Below the pieces are notes generated by a model. That model saw only the letters and a program-made list of their open reading frames with translations, had not been told where the DNA came from and did not search any database. Positions 1-6,579 of a DNA stretch of 6,971 nucleotides are shown piece after piece. How positions within the stretch are numbered: position 1 is the first letter of the stretch; every line of letters starts with the position of its first letter. The translations under genes and the position numbers were made by a program. Origin of the DNA: Pseudomonadota bacterium (GTDB lineage Bacteria; Pseudomonadota; Alphaproteobacteria; Sphingomonadales; Sphingomonadaceae); the NCBI GenBank assembly GCA_023422695.1, contig JAFAGN010000091.1:1-6971 (forward strand). Reading direction: 5' to 3'.

Positions 1-79
1 CCGTTCGTGTCGAGCGAAGTCGAGACACGTTGCGTTCGCGCCCGATTTCACGTGTCTCGACTTCGCTCGACACGAACGG
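1..79. repeat. Perfect 29-bp inverted repeat (family A palindrome)
   Basis: Positions 1-29 are the exact reverse complement of 51-79, with a 21-nt spacer. The arm core reads CGAGCGAAGTCGAGACACG. The same 29-nt left arm recurs exactly at 6580-6608, so this is a dispersed element. It lies 14 nt beyond the stop codon of the aminotransferase gene and would form a strong hairpin at the end of that transcript. No U-tract follows, so a standard rho-independent terminator is not shown. The element starts at the window edge and may extend further. It belongs to the intergenic palindromes that in sphingomonad genomes give spurious RLRSTRTE-like translations. REP-like origin is an inference. Confidence 0.9.
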
Positions 80-93
80 AATTTGGGAACGCG

Positions 94-1467
94 CTAGAGC
101 GCCCGCAGTTTCGGCATCACCTCATCGAGCGATTTGCGGATGATGGCAACCATGTCGTCGATCTGTTCGGTCGAAATGACCAGCGGCGGGCACATGACCA
201 GGCTGTCGCGGATGCCGCGCACCATCAAGCCGTTCGCGATGCACGCGTCGCGCGCCATCGGTCCGGCGGTCCCTTCCGCGCCGCCAAAGCGCGCACGCGT
301 CGCTTTGTCGGCGACGATCTCGACCGCCCCCAGCAGGCCAACCGAACGCGCTTCGCCGACCAGCGGATGATCGGTCAGCGTCGCCAGCGCCTTCGCCAGA
401 TGCGGACCCGTGACATCCCCGGTGCGCTCGACCAACCCCTCGCGCTCGATAATCTCGATATTCTTGAGCGCGACCGCCGCGGCTACGGGATGTCCCGAAT
501 AGGTGAAGCCATGGACAAAATCACCGCCCGTCTTCAGCACCTCGACGACATGCGCCGCGACCGCCGTCGCCGAAATCGGCAGGTAACCCGACGACAGCCC
601 CTTTGCCATCGGCATCAGATCGGGGGTGAAGCCCATCGTTTCATGACCCCACATCTTCCCGGTGCGCCCGAACCCGCAGATCACTTCGTCGGCGACAACC
701 AGCAGGCCATATTTGCGCGCCACCGCCTCGACCTTCGGCCAATAGCCCTTGGGCGGAATGATCACCCCGCCCGCCCCCTGCACCGGCTCGCCGATGAAGG
801 CGGCGCAGTTTTCGGGGCCGACTTCCAGGATCTTGTCCTCGATCGCCTGCACGCAGGCGTCGCAAAACTCCTCCTCGGTCATCCCCTGCCCTTCGTTGAA
901 GGCATAGGGCTGGCGGACATGCTCAACCCCGGCGATCGGCAGGTCGCCTTGCGCGTGCATCGCCTTCATGCCGCCGAGCGACACGCCGGCGACGGTCGAG
1001 CCGTGATAGGCGTTCCAGCGGCTGATAAAGACAGTACGCTTGGGCTCGCCCTTCAGCTTCCAATAATGGCGTACCATGCGGAATACCGTGTCATTGGCTT
1101 CGCTGCCCGATGCGTTGAAAAAGACATGCGGCAGGCGATTGCCGGTGAGCGAGGCGATCTTCGCCGCGAGAGTTACCGTCGGCGGCGTCGCAGTCTTGAA
1201 AAAAGTGTTGTAGAAGGGCAGCTCGCGCATCTGCGCCGCCGCCGCTTCGACCAGTTCCTCGCGGCCATAGCCGACATTGACGCACCACAGCCCCGCCATG
1301 CCGTCGAGGATGCGGTGGCCGTCACCGTCATGGATATAGCAACCCTCGGCGTGGGTGATGATGCGGCTGCCGCCGAGTTTCTCGATCTCGGCCCAGTCGG
1401 CCTGAGCAGGCAAATGATGTGCGACGTCGAGGCGACGCAGTTCGGCGATGTCGTGATTGCGGGGCAT
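94..1467 (-). CDS. spuC: Class III (omega) aminotransferase, SpuC-type putrescine/polyamine:pyruvate aminotransferase
   Basis: A PLP-dependent fold-type I aminotransferase of 457 aa, close to the length of Pseudomonas SpuC and Chromobacterium omega-transaminase. It probably moves the terminal amino group of putrescine or a related diamine to pyruvate, in the cytoplasm. Visible landmarks are the N-terminal AGLWCVNVGYGREELV block (Trp61 lines the active site in this family), the cofactor-phosphate loop NASGSEAND (118-126), Tyr153 in NAYHGST, Asp260 in VVADEVICGFGRTGK, the Schiff-base lysine Lys289 in MPMAKGLSSGY, the HGFTYSGHPVAAA motif, and Arg417 in LMVRG, at the place of the mobile substrate-carboxylate arginine. 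I chose the ATG at 1467 because an AGGA-AGAAG purine run precedes it and it matches family N-termini; the longer frame only translates repeat DNA. It lies downstream of the puuD-like gene on the same strand, supporting a polyamine role. Exact amine specificity (putrescine, cadaverine, beta-alanine or other) cannot be read from sequence. Confidence 0.9.
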   Translation of the reverse strand: MPRNHDIAELRRLDVAHHLPAQADWAEIEKLGGSRIITHAEGCYIHDGDGHRILDGMAGLWCVNVGYGREELVEAAAAQMRELPFYNTFFKTATPPTVTLAAKIASLTGNRLPHVFFNASGSEANDTVFRMVRHYWKLKGEPKRTVFISRWNAYHGSTVAGVSLGGMKAMHAQGDLPIAGVEHVRQPYAFNEGQGMTEEEFCDACVQAIEDKILEVGPENCAAFIGEPVQGAGGVIIPPKGYWPKVEAVARKYGLLVVADEVICGFGRTGKMWGHETMGFTPDLMPMAKGLSSGYLPISATAVAAHVVEVLKTGGDFVHGFTYSGHPVAAAVALKNIEIIEREGLVERTGDVTGPHLAKALATLTDHPLVGEARSVGLLGAVEIVADKATRARFGGAEGTAGPMARDACIANGLMVRGIRDSLVMCPPLVISTEQIDDMVAIIRKSLDEVMPKLRAL

Positions 1468-1481
1468 TTTCTTCTTCCTGA

Positions 1482-1588
1482 CTCCCCTCCCTTTCAGGGA
1501 GGGGTTGGGGGTGGGTGGAACGGTCGAGGGAAGAGTGCTTGCCGAAGGCTCGCAACCCACCCCTAGCCCCTCCCTTTCAGGGAGGGGA
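1482..1588. repeat. Two inverted copies of a GGGAGGGG hairpin repeat (family B)
   Basis: Copy 1 (about 1482-1516) and copy 2 (about 1555-1588) are near reverse complements of each other. Each contains the same 8-bp stem, CCCCTCCC and GGGAGGGG around the loop TTTCA (1484-1504 and 1567-1587), flanked by a CCCACCCC or GGGGTGGG tail. The 38 nt between the copies are unrelated. The unit gives the common spurious translation TPNPSLKGRG. The block fills most of the gap between the puuD-like gene and the aminotransferase and ends just upstream of the aminotransferase ribosome-binding site. It could fold as two small hairpins or one long one. No promoter is evident in it. Confidence 0.85.
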
Positions 1589-1597
1589 ATCCACCGA

Positions 1598-1657
1598 TCA
1601 GGGCGAAAAGCTGATCCGCGCGAGATAGCGGTCGTAACGGGTGACGCGGCAGTTCAT
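1598..1657 (-). other. 19-codon stub ORF overlapping the puuD stop codon (ATGA); possible remnant
   Basis: The TGA of the puuD-like gene overlaps an ATG in the arrangement ATGA, typical of translational coupling inside operons. The frame opened there encodes only MNCRVTRYDRYLARISFSP and stops with TGA at 1598-1600, 9 nt before the family B repeat. It could be a leader-like microprotein, a coincidence, or the fused ends of a gene lost by internal deletion. The tail VTRYDRYLARI loosely recalls the C-terminal end of glutamine-synthetase-like ligases, the enzyme type expected between spuA and spuC homologues. That resemblance is weak and is an inference. The length gives no statistical support for coding. 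Confidence 0.3.
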
Positions 1658-2394
1658 AATTCGCCTCTTAGCGCGCGGCCGAGCAGGCGGAAATAGGTCT
1701 GGCTTTCGGCATTGTCGTCGGTCGCCCATTCGGGGTGCCATTGCACCGCGAGCAGCGGCGCGCCATTGGGCCGCGCGCTATACGCCTCGACCAGCCCGTC
1801 GGGCGCCCGCGCTTCGACCTGCAAGCCGTCGGCCAGCGCGCCGATCCCCTGATAATGCACCGAGTTGACCTCGATCGCCGCCGCATCATAGGCCGCCGCG
1901 AGCATCCCGCCCTGCGCCAGATCGACGCGGTGCCGATGATCGAACATCCCGTCGAAACTCACCCCGTCGGGCGCATGGTGCGCCAGCAGTTCATCGCTCG
2001 CCGAGGTGTCGCGGCGCAACGTCCCACCCAGCGCGACATTGATTTCCTGAAACCCGCGGCAGATGCCGAACAAGGGTCGCTGCGCCGCGATCACCGCGCC
2101 GACCAGCTCGACCATCATCCGGTCGCGGCCGCGATCGAAAGGACCTTCGCCCGCGGCCATATCGCCATAGCGCGCCGGTTCGACATTCGACGGCGTGCCG
2201 GTCAGCAGCACCCCGTCGAGCCGACCGACAACCTCGCTCGCGCGCATATAATCGGGCAACGATGGGATGATCAACGCCGCGCAGTCGGCATATTGCATCG
2301 CCGCGGTTGCGTAGCGGTTCATCACCGCCTGCGCCGTCTCGACCCCGACGGTTCGATTGCAGGCGATAATGCCAAGGACAGGGCGCGCGGTCAT
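1654..2394 (-). CDS. puuD: Gamma-glutamyl-gamma-aminobutyrate hydrolase (PuuD/SpuA family, class I glutamine amidotransferase-like)
   Basis: A 246-aa cytoplasmic peptidase C26 protein predicted to hydrolyse gamma-glutamyl-GABA to glutamate and GABA, a late step of the gamma-glutamylated putrescine pathway. The N-terminus PVLGIIACNR aligns with E. coli PuuD PVIGVVMCRN. Then come LDGVLLTGTPSNVEPARYG (59-77), the nucleophile elbow FGICRGFQE with Cys112, the EVNSVHYQG segment (175-183), EARAPDGLVEA, and the catalytic pair His220 and Glu222 in VQWHPEW. The triad is complete, so the enzyme should be active. I chose the ATG at 2394 from family alignment. No good Shine-Dalgarno precedes it, and the frame stays open to an ATG at 2469 that would add 25 residues, also without one. 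It sits upstream of the SpuC-like aminotransferase on the same strand, 186 nt apart, consistent with one polyamine operon. Confidence 0.9.
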   Translation of the reverse strand: MTARPVLGIIACNRTVGVETAQAVMNRYATAAMQYADCAALIIPSLPDYMRASEVVGRLDGVLLTGTPSNVEPARYGDMAAGEGPFDRGRDRMMVELVGAVIAAQRPLFGICRGFQEINVALGGTLRRDTSASDELLAHHAPDGVSFDGMFDHRHRVDLAQGGMLAAAYDAAAIEVNSVHYQGIGALADGLQVEARAPDGLVEAYSARPNGAPLLAVQWHPEWATDDNAESQTYFRLLGRALRGEL

Positions 2395-2486
2395 GCCACC
2401 GTGCTGCCGATTTTCAGCGCGCGAGGCCAGCGGAATCTTCGGCGCGTTGCCGCATCCGCGCCATGACATCCAACGGTGGTGGAAAA
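2395..2486 (-). other. Leader of the puuD-like gene; no clear promoter
   Basis: These 92 nt separate the tRNA 3' end from the chosen puuD start. I see no convincing -35/-10 pair, operator or terminator. A short TTTT run follows the tRNA CCA end directly but has no hairpin of its own. Up to 75 nt of the stretch could be translated if the upstream ATG at 2469 is used. The puuD-like gene may therefore be transcribed from a poorly conserved promoter here or by read-through past the tRNA. Confidence 0.3.
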
Positions 2487-2563
2487 TGGCGCACCCGGAA
2501 CGATTCGAACGTCCGACCCTCAGATTCGTAGTCTGATGCTCTATCCAGCTGAGCTACGGGTGC
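2487..2563 (-). tRNA. tRNA-Arg (anticodon ACG)
   Basis: A complete 77-nt cloverleaf, 5' to 3' on the minus strand. The acceptor GCACCCG (2563-2557) pairs with CGGGTGC (2497-2491). The D-stem is GCTC/GAGC with loop AGCTGGATA. The anticodon stem TCAGA/TCTGA closes the loop CTACGAA, giving anticodon ACG at 2529-2527. A 5-nt variable loop GGGTC follows, then the T-stem GGACG/CGTTC with loop TTCGAAT. The discriminator is G (2490) and CCA is encoded (2489-2487). A34 is normally converted to inosine by TadA, so this tRNA should read CGU, CGC and CGA codons. All stems pair apart from one G-T in the T-stem, so it looks functional. Confidence 0.97.
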
Positions 2564-2607
2564 GTGGAGAGGCGCCTTTAAGGGGCGCGGCGCGGGGGCG
2601 CAACCCC
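2564..2607 (-). other. Short gap between the DUF1254 gene and tRNA-Arg, with weak hairpins
   Basis: This 44-nt GC-rich gap contains GCGCC (2572-2576) facing GGCGC (2584-2588), and GGGGG (2594-2598) facing CCCCC (2604-2608, overlapping the stop codon). Either could form a small stem after the DUF1254 stop, but no U-tract follows. There is little room for a tRNA promoter unless it lies within the DUF1254 coding end, so the tRNA may be processed from a longer transcript. Confidence 0.3.
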
Positions 2608-3135
2608 CTATTTCAGCTTTGTGACCGTGGCGCAGGACGATTGGCGGCGTACCGCGTTCAGGTCCCCGATTTCCTTGGGGTCTTTCAATAGCAGCCGGAT
2701 CAGCGCGATGCCGCGGTCGTGATCGGTGCGGACGACCTCGGCTCCATTTGGAACCGCCTGCCCAGCGCGCGCAACGATGATTCGATACGGCTTGCCCTGC
2801 GCTTCCACGTCGTTGCGGACAAAGATCACGTCGGTCGCGGCGTCGAAGATGCTGAGCGAGCTATAGCGCCCCGTCACCGGCGTGACGTCGATCGCCAGCG
2901 GCCCCGCCGACAGGTCGTAAGGGCAGCTGGAATAGGCAAGGTCGGGACTGGGCCGCACCACCGGCTGGCGCGCCGGGGTCGCCAGATTGCCGTAGGACAT
3001 GCGGTTGACGCCCCCCTGCCCCAGCCGCTCCATCGCGATGTTCATCAGACCATAGGGCGCGTAGCCGACGGCCGCCACCGCCGTCGCAGCGGCGACGACC
3101 AGGCCAAGGGCGAGCGGGCCAAACCAGTTCCGCAT
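2608..3135 (-). CDS. DUF1254 domain-containing membrane-anchored protein (short, stand-alone form)
   Basis: A 175-aa protein with one N-terminal hydrophobic segment (about residues 5-24, FGPLALGLVVAAATAV) and a predicted periplasmic remainder. The run RPSPDLAYSSCPYDLSAGPL (61-80), then the DVTPVTGRYSSLSIFDAATDVIFVRND segment (83-109), is the DUF1254 signature: an aromatic-Ser step, an aspartate-led strand and a GRY turn. Only the domain core is present; full-length family members fuse DUF1254 to DUF1214. A GGGAGGGG Shine-Dalgarno sits 7 nt before the ATG, inside the end of the DUF1214 gene, and only 1 nt separates the two genes, so they are almost certainly co-expressed and may form a complex. 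Two cysteines (71 and 168) could form a disulphide. No function is established from sequence; catalytic residues are not recognisable. Confidence 0.85.
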   Translation of the reverse strand: MRNWFGPLALGLVVAAATAVAAVGYAPYGLMNIAMERLGQGGVNRMSYGNLATPARQPVVRPSPDLAYSSCPYDLSAGPLAIDVTPVTGRYSSLSIFDAATDVIFVRNDVEAQGKPYRIIVARAGQAVPNGAEVVRTDHDRGIALIRLLLKDPKEIGDLNAVRRQSSCATVTKLK

Positions 3136-3136
3136 C

Positions 3137-3712
3137 TCAGCACCCCTCCCGGACGATTTGCGGCAGTTGCGCCGCGGCAGGATCGGCGCGAAAGGCCTTG
3201 CCCGGATTGTACATGCGCAGCGTCAGGTGAAATTTCTGGCCCTTGATCCCCGGCAGCCAGGCGGCGTCGGCGGGTTTGGTCGGTGCGATGACCACGCGCC
3301 ATTCGCCCTTGCCGTCGAGCGCGACATTGGCGCCGTTCACCGACCAGCTGTCGGCCGCATTGGCGACCAGATAGCCCGCTTCGTCATAGATGGTGACGCT
3401 CCACCAGCGCGCGTCGAGCGGCTTGCCCGACAGGCGATAGCGGCAATTGCCGTCGAGCGGCGCGCCCGCGGCGTCGGTTTTCGCCGACCAATAGACGGTT
3501 TCCTTGGCGGGCAGCGCGAGCAAGCCGGCGCGCGCCACCATCGCGCGGGTCAGCGGGTCGGTCGCCTTGGTGCCGTAACCGAGCGAGGTCGTCCAAGGCC
3601 CGTTGCGGATCGCGCCATCGCCGAGCCCGCCGTTGGTCAGCGCCCATGCGGCGCCGAGGCCCAGCGCGATTCCGCCGATTGCGGTGATCGCATAGCGATG
3701 CCAGCTTTTCAT
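3137..3712 (-). CDS. DUF1214 domain-containing membrane-anchored protein
   Basis: A 191-aa protein with an N-terminal hydrophobic helix (about residues 7-26, YAITAIGGIALGLGAAWAL) and a beta-rich exported domain. DUF1214 landmarks are ETVYWSAKTDAAGAPLDGNCRYRL (71-94), LDARWWSVTIYDEAGYLVAN (99-118), SWSVNGANV (122-130) and the C-terminal block FHLTLRMYNPGKAF (161-174). The start at 3712 is supported by GAGGGGAG 5 nt upstream and by the signal-anchor it creates. The frame stays open far upstream but there only translates the palindrome and an out-of-frame part of ppdK. It is the first gene of a pair with the DUF1254 gene (TGA, 1 nt, ATG). Similar two-gene pairs occur across Alphaproteobacteria and are annotated as conserved proteins of unknown function; I cannot assign a substrate. 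Confidence 0.87.
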   Translation of the reverse strand: MKSWHRYAITAIGGIALGLGAAWALTNGGLGDGAIRNGPWTTSLGYGTKATDPLTRAMVARAGLLALPAKETVYWSAKTDAAGAPLDGNCRYRLSGKPLDARWWSVTIYDEAGYLVANAADSWSVNGANVALDGKGEWRVVIAPTKPADAAWLPGIKGQKFHLTLRMYNPGKAFRADPAAAQLPQIVREGC

Positions 3713-3736
3713 GCGCGCTCCCCTCACCAGCCTCGA

Positions 3737-3803
3737 CCGTAGCCCTGAGCTTGTCGAAGGGCGTTTCTCGGTGAAGCGCCCTTCGACAAGCTCAGGGCTA
3801 CGG
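3737..3803. repeat. Perfect 27-bp inverted repeat (family C palindrome)
   Basis: Positions 3737-3763 are the exact reverse complement of 3777-3803, around a 13-nt loop (3764-3776). The arm contains GCCCTGAGCTTGTCGAAGGG. It starts 7 nt after the ppdK stop codon and fills most of the 98-nt gap before the DUF1214 gene. It would form a very stable hairpin at the ppdK mRNA end but lacks a U-tract. It is the element behind the spurious translations SPELVEG and STSSG common in sphingomonad genomes. A terminator or mRNA-stabilising role is an inference. Confidence 0.92.
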
Positions 3804-3810
3804 CTTGGTA

Positions 3811-6471
3811 TCAGCCCCGTTTCAACGCCGCCTGCGCTGCTGCCAGCCGTGCGATGGGCACACGGTAAGGCGAAGCACTGACATAGTCGAGGCCGGTTTT
3901 TTCGCAGAAATGGATGCTCGGCGCGTCGCCGCCATGTTCGCCGCAAATGCCCAGCTTGACGTCGGCGCGCGTCTTGCGACCGCGGTCGGCAGCGATCTCG
4001 ATCAGCTGCCCGACGCCCTCGACATCCAGACTGACGAATGGGTCGGTCAGGAAGATGCCCTTGTCGACATACTGCGTCAGGAATCGCCCCGCATCGTCGC
4101 GGCTGATGCCGATCGTCGTTTGCGTCAGGTCGTTGGTCCCGAAGCTGAAGAATTCGGCGCTCTCCGCGATTTCGCCCGCCATCAGCGCGGCGCGCGGGAG
4201 TTCGATCATCGTGCCGACCAGATAGGCGATCTCGCGGCCCTTTTCGGCGAACACCGCCTTGGCCTGTGCGTCGACGACCGCCTTCATCAGGTCGAATTCG
4301 CGGCGCGTCGCCACCAGCGGGATCATCACCTCGGGGATCGGCGCGGCGCCCGTCGCAGCAGCGACATCGCACGCCGCCTCGAAAATCGCACGCGCCTGCA
4401 TCTCGTAGATTTCGGGATAGGTCACGCCAAGACGGCAGCCGCGATGACCGAGCATCGGGTTGAACTCGTGCAGCTCGTTCGCCCGTGCCTTCAGCGCCTC
4501 GATCCCCACGCCCGCGGCGGCGGCAACGTCGGCGAAATCTTCTTCGCGCGTCGGCAGGAATTCGTGGAGCGGCGGGTCGAGCAGACGGATCGTCACCGGG
4601 AGCCCCGCCATCACGTCGAAGATCGCGGCAAAATCGCCGCGCTGTTCGGGGAGCAGCTTGGCCAGAGCGGCGCGGCGACCGTCCTCGCTGTCGGCCAGGA
4701 TCATCTCGCGCACCGCGGTGATCCGCGCGGCGTCGAAAAACATATGCTCGGTGCGGCACAGCCCGATGCCTTCGGCACCGAAATCGCGCGCGACTTGAGC
4801 GTCCTGCGGCGTTTCGGCATTGGCGCGCACCCTCATGCGGCGCACCTTGTCGGCCCAGCCCATCAGCACGCCGAAATCGCCGACCAGTTCGGGCAGCAGG
4901 GTCGGCACCTCACCCGCCATCACTTCGCCGGTCGATCCGTCGAGCGTCAATATGTCGCCCTCGCGCAGTTCACGCCCGGCGACGCGCAGCACGCGGGCAT
5001 GGCCGTCGATCGACAGCCCGCCTGCGCCCGATACACACGGACGCCCCATGCCGCGCGCGACGACCGCGGCGTGGCTGGTCATCCCGCCGCGTGCGGTCAA
5101 AATGCCCTTCGCGGCGTGCATCCCGTGAATATCCTCCGGCGACGTTTCGACGCGGACCAGGATCACCGCTTCGCCCATTTCGGCAGCTTTTTCGGCGCTA
5201 TCGGCGGTGAACATGATCTTGCCCGACGCCGCGCCGGGGCTGGCGGGCAGCCCCTTGGTCAGCACGTCGCGCGGCGCATTTGGGTCGAGCGTCGGGTGGA
5301 GCAGCTGGTCGAGCGCGCCGGGATCGACGCGGCCCACTGCTTCTTCCTCGCTGATCAGCCCCTCGGCCGCCATATCCACAGCGATCTTCAACGCTGCCTT
5401 GGCGGTACGCTTGCCCGACCGTGTTTGCAGCATCCACAGTGTCCCGCGTTCGACGGTGAACTCGATGTCCTGCATGTCGCGGTAGTGCGTCTCGAGCGTG
5501 TCGAACACGCGGCCGAGCTCGCCGAAGGTCTCCGGCATCGCCTCTTCCATCGACAGCGGCTTGGCCCCGGCGCGCTCGCGCGCCGCCTTGGTCAGATATT
5601 GCGGGGTGCGGATGCCCGCGACGACGTCCTCGCCCTGCGCGTTGATCAGCCACTCGCCGTACCAGGCGCGCTCGCCGGTCGCGGGATCGCGGGTGAAGGC
5701 GACGCCGGTCGCCGACGTGTCGCCCATATTGCCGAACACCATCGCCTGCACATTGACCGCAGTCCCCCATTCGGCGGGGATCGAATTCAGGCGGCGATAG
5801 ACTTTCGCGCGGTCGCTTTCCCAGCTCGCGAACACGGCGCCGACCGCGCCCCACAGCTGGTCGTTCGGGTCCTGCGGGAATGGCGCGCCCGTCTCGCGCG
5901 CGACGATCGCCTGATAGTCCTTGACCAGCGCCTGCCAGTCTTCGGCCGACATTTCGGTGTCGAGGTAAAAGCCGCGATCTTCCTTGGCGATTTCCAGCGC
6001 CTCCTCGAACTCGGCATGGTCGAGGCCCATGACGACGTCGGCGTACATCTGGACGAAGCGGCGGTAGCTGTCCCACGCAAAGCGCGGGTCGCCCGATGCT
6101 TCGGCCAGCCCGACGACGGTCGCATCGTTGAGCCCCAGGTTGAGCACGGTGTCCATCATCCCCGGCATCGACACGCGCGCGCCCGACCGGACCGAGACGA
6201 GCAGCGGATCGGCAGCGTCGCCGAATTTCTTACCCGTGATCCCCTCGATATGCGCGATGCCCGCGGCGACATCCTCGACCAGCCCGGCCGGGAATTGTTC
6301 GCCATTGGCGTAATAAGCGGTGCAGACGTCGGTGGTGATCGTAAAGCCCGGGGGAACCGGCAGGCCGATCGAGGCCATTTCGGCGAGGTTCGATCCCTTG
6401 CCGCCCAGCAATTCCTTCGAACGCTCGGCCGTCGTGGCCGCGCCGCCGAACAAATGCACCATCTTCGTCAT
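3811..6471 (-). CDS. ppdK: Pyruvate, phosphate dikinase
   Basis: Catalyses ATP + pyruvate + phosphate <-> AMP + PEP + diphosphate in the cytoplasm, linking glycolysis and gluconeogenesis. The 886-aa length is normal for the family. In order: the N-terminal ATP-grasp domain starts with FGG and LLGGKGSNLAEMASIGLPVPPGF (about 8-43) and includes SVRSGARVSMPGMMDTVLNLG (93-113); the phosphohistidine domain carries GGMTSHAAVVARGMGRPCVSG with phospho-acceptor His467 and, two residues before it, Thr465, the site targeted by PPDK regulatory proteins; the C-terminal PEP/pyruvate TIM barrel has GLCRTEHMFF, MLGHRGCRLG, SFGTNDLTQTT and the catalytic Cys843 in GICGEHGGD. No motif is broken. An AGGAG (6478-6482) lies 6 nt before the ATG at 6471 but only 3 nt before another ATG at 6474, so I prefer 6471; the alternative adds one Met. 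The gene follows glyS after a 220-nt gap and probably has its own promoter. Confidence 0.97.
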   Translation of the reverse strand: MTKMVHLFGGAATTAERSKELLGGKGSNLAEMASIGLPVPPGFTITTDVCTAYYANGEQFPAGLVEDVAAGIAHIEGITGKKFGDAADPLLVSVRSGARVSMPGMMDTVLNLGLNDATVVGLAEASGDPRFAWDSYRRFVQMYADVVMGLDHAEFEEALEIAKEDRGFYLDTEMSAEDWQALVKDYQAIVARETGAPFPQDPNDQLWGAVGAVFASWESDRAKVYRRLNSIPAEWGTAVNVQAMVFGNMGDTSATGVAFTRDPATGERAWYGEWLINAQGEDVVAGIRTPQYLTKAARERAGAKPLSMEEAMPETFGELGRVFDTLETHYRDMQDIEFTVERGTLWMLQTRSGKRTAKAALKIAVDMAAEGLISEEEAVGRVDPGALDQLLHPTLDPNAPRDVLTKGLPASPGAASGKIMFTADSAEKAAEMGEAVILVRVETSPEDIHGMHAAKGILTARGGMTSHAAVVARGMGRPCVSGAGGLSIDGHARVLRVAGRELREGDILTLDGSTGEVMAGEVPTLLPELVGDFGVLMGWADKVRRMRVRANAETPQDAQVARDFGAEGIGLCRTEHMFFDAARITAVREMILADSEDGRRAALAKLLPEQRGDFAAIFDVMAGLPVTIRLLDPPLHEFLPTREEDFADVAAAAGVGIEALKARANELHEFNPMLGHRGCRLGVTYPEIYEMQARAIFEAACDVAAATGAAPIPEVMIPLVATRREFDLMKAVVDAQAKAVFAEKGREIAYLVGTMIELPRAALMAGEIAESAEFFSFGTNDLTQTTIGISRDDAGRFLTQYVDKGIFLTDPFVSLDVEGVGQLIEIAADRGRKTRADVKLGICGEHGGDAPSIHFCEKTGLDYVSASPYRVPIARLAAAQAALKRG

Positions 6472-6477
6472 CATAAA

Positions 6478-6482
6478 CTCCT
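6478..6482 (-). promoter_or_regulatory. Ribosome-binding site deciding the ppdK start
   Basis: Reads AGGAG on the minus strand. It lies 6 nt from the ATG at 6471 and 3 nt from the ATG at 6474. The usual spacing of 5 to 9 nt favours the second ATG. Confidence 0.7.
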
Positions 6483-6579
6483 GCTGCCCCGGGGAGGAGG
6501 TTGCGCGGGGGAATAGGGGGGAGATCGTCGATCGTCGATTCAGATTTACTTCGTTCGTTATAAGCGAACCACCATTACC
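6483..6579 (-). promoter_or_regulatory. Putative ppdK promoter/leader region
   Basis: This is the only AT-richer stretch in the window. It contains an almost perfect palindrome TTCGTTATAAGCGAA (6554-6568, one unpaired G), whose minus-strand TATAAC (6562-6557) could be a -10 element about 86 nt before the start codon. I see no convincing -35 box at the expected distance. Downstream in the leader are a 7-bp tandem repeat GATCGTC x2 (6523-6536) and pyrimidine-rich tracts. The palindrome could equally be a small operator. All of this is inference from pattern. Confidence 0.3.

Noticed and set aside
7..1566. A 519-codon open frame on the plus strand, antisense to the aminotransferase
   Set aside because: Same codon-bias artefact. 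It begins and ends inside repeats, and the opposite strand encodes a fully conserved enzyme.
2487..2563. tRNA-Arg as an integration site for a mobile element
   Set aside because: No integrase, no duplicated tRNA 3' end and no change in base composition nearby. Both flanks are ordinary chromosomal genes.
2476..2691. A plus-strand frame translating as APGTIRTSDPQIRSLMLYPAE over the tRNA
   Set aside because: This phrase is the well-known false protein produced by reading the complement of a tRNA gene; the cloverleaf explains it.
3737..3803. Family C palindrome as a classic rho-independent terminator
   Set aside because: The stem is strong and well placed, but no run of U follows on either strand, so intrinsic termination is not supported.
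3713..4759. N-terminal extension of the DUF1214 frame into a 540-codon ORF
   Set aside because: The extension reads the family C palindrome (SPELVEG, STSSG) and then ppdK DNA out of frame. The ATG at 3712 has a good ribosome-binding site and starts a signal-anchor.
3805..6516. A 903-codon open frame on the plus strand, antisense to ppdK
   Set aside because: It mirrors ppdK almost exactly, has no recognisable domain and is rich in Arg, His and Ala. Long antisense frames are expected in GC-rich genes with strong codon bias.
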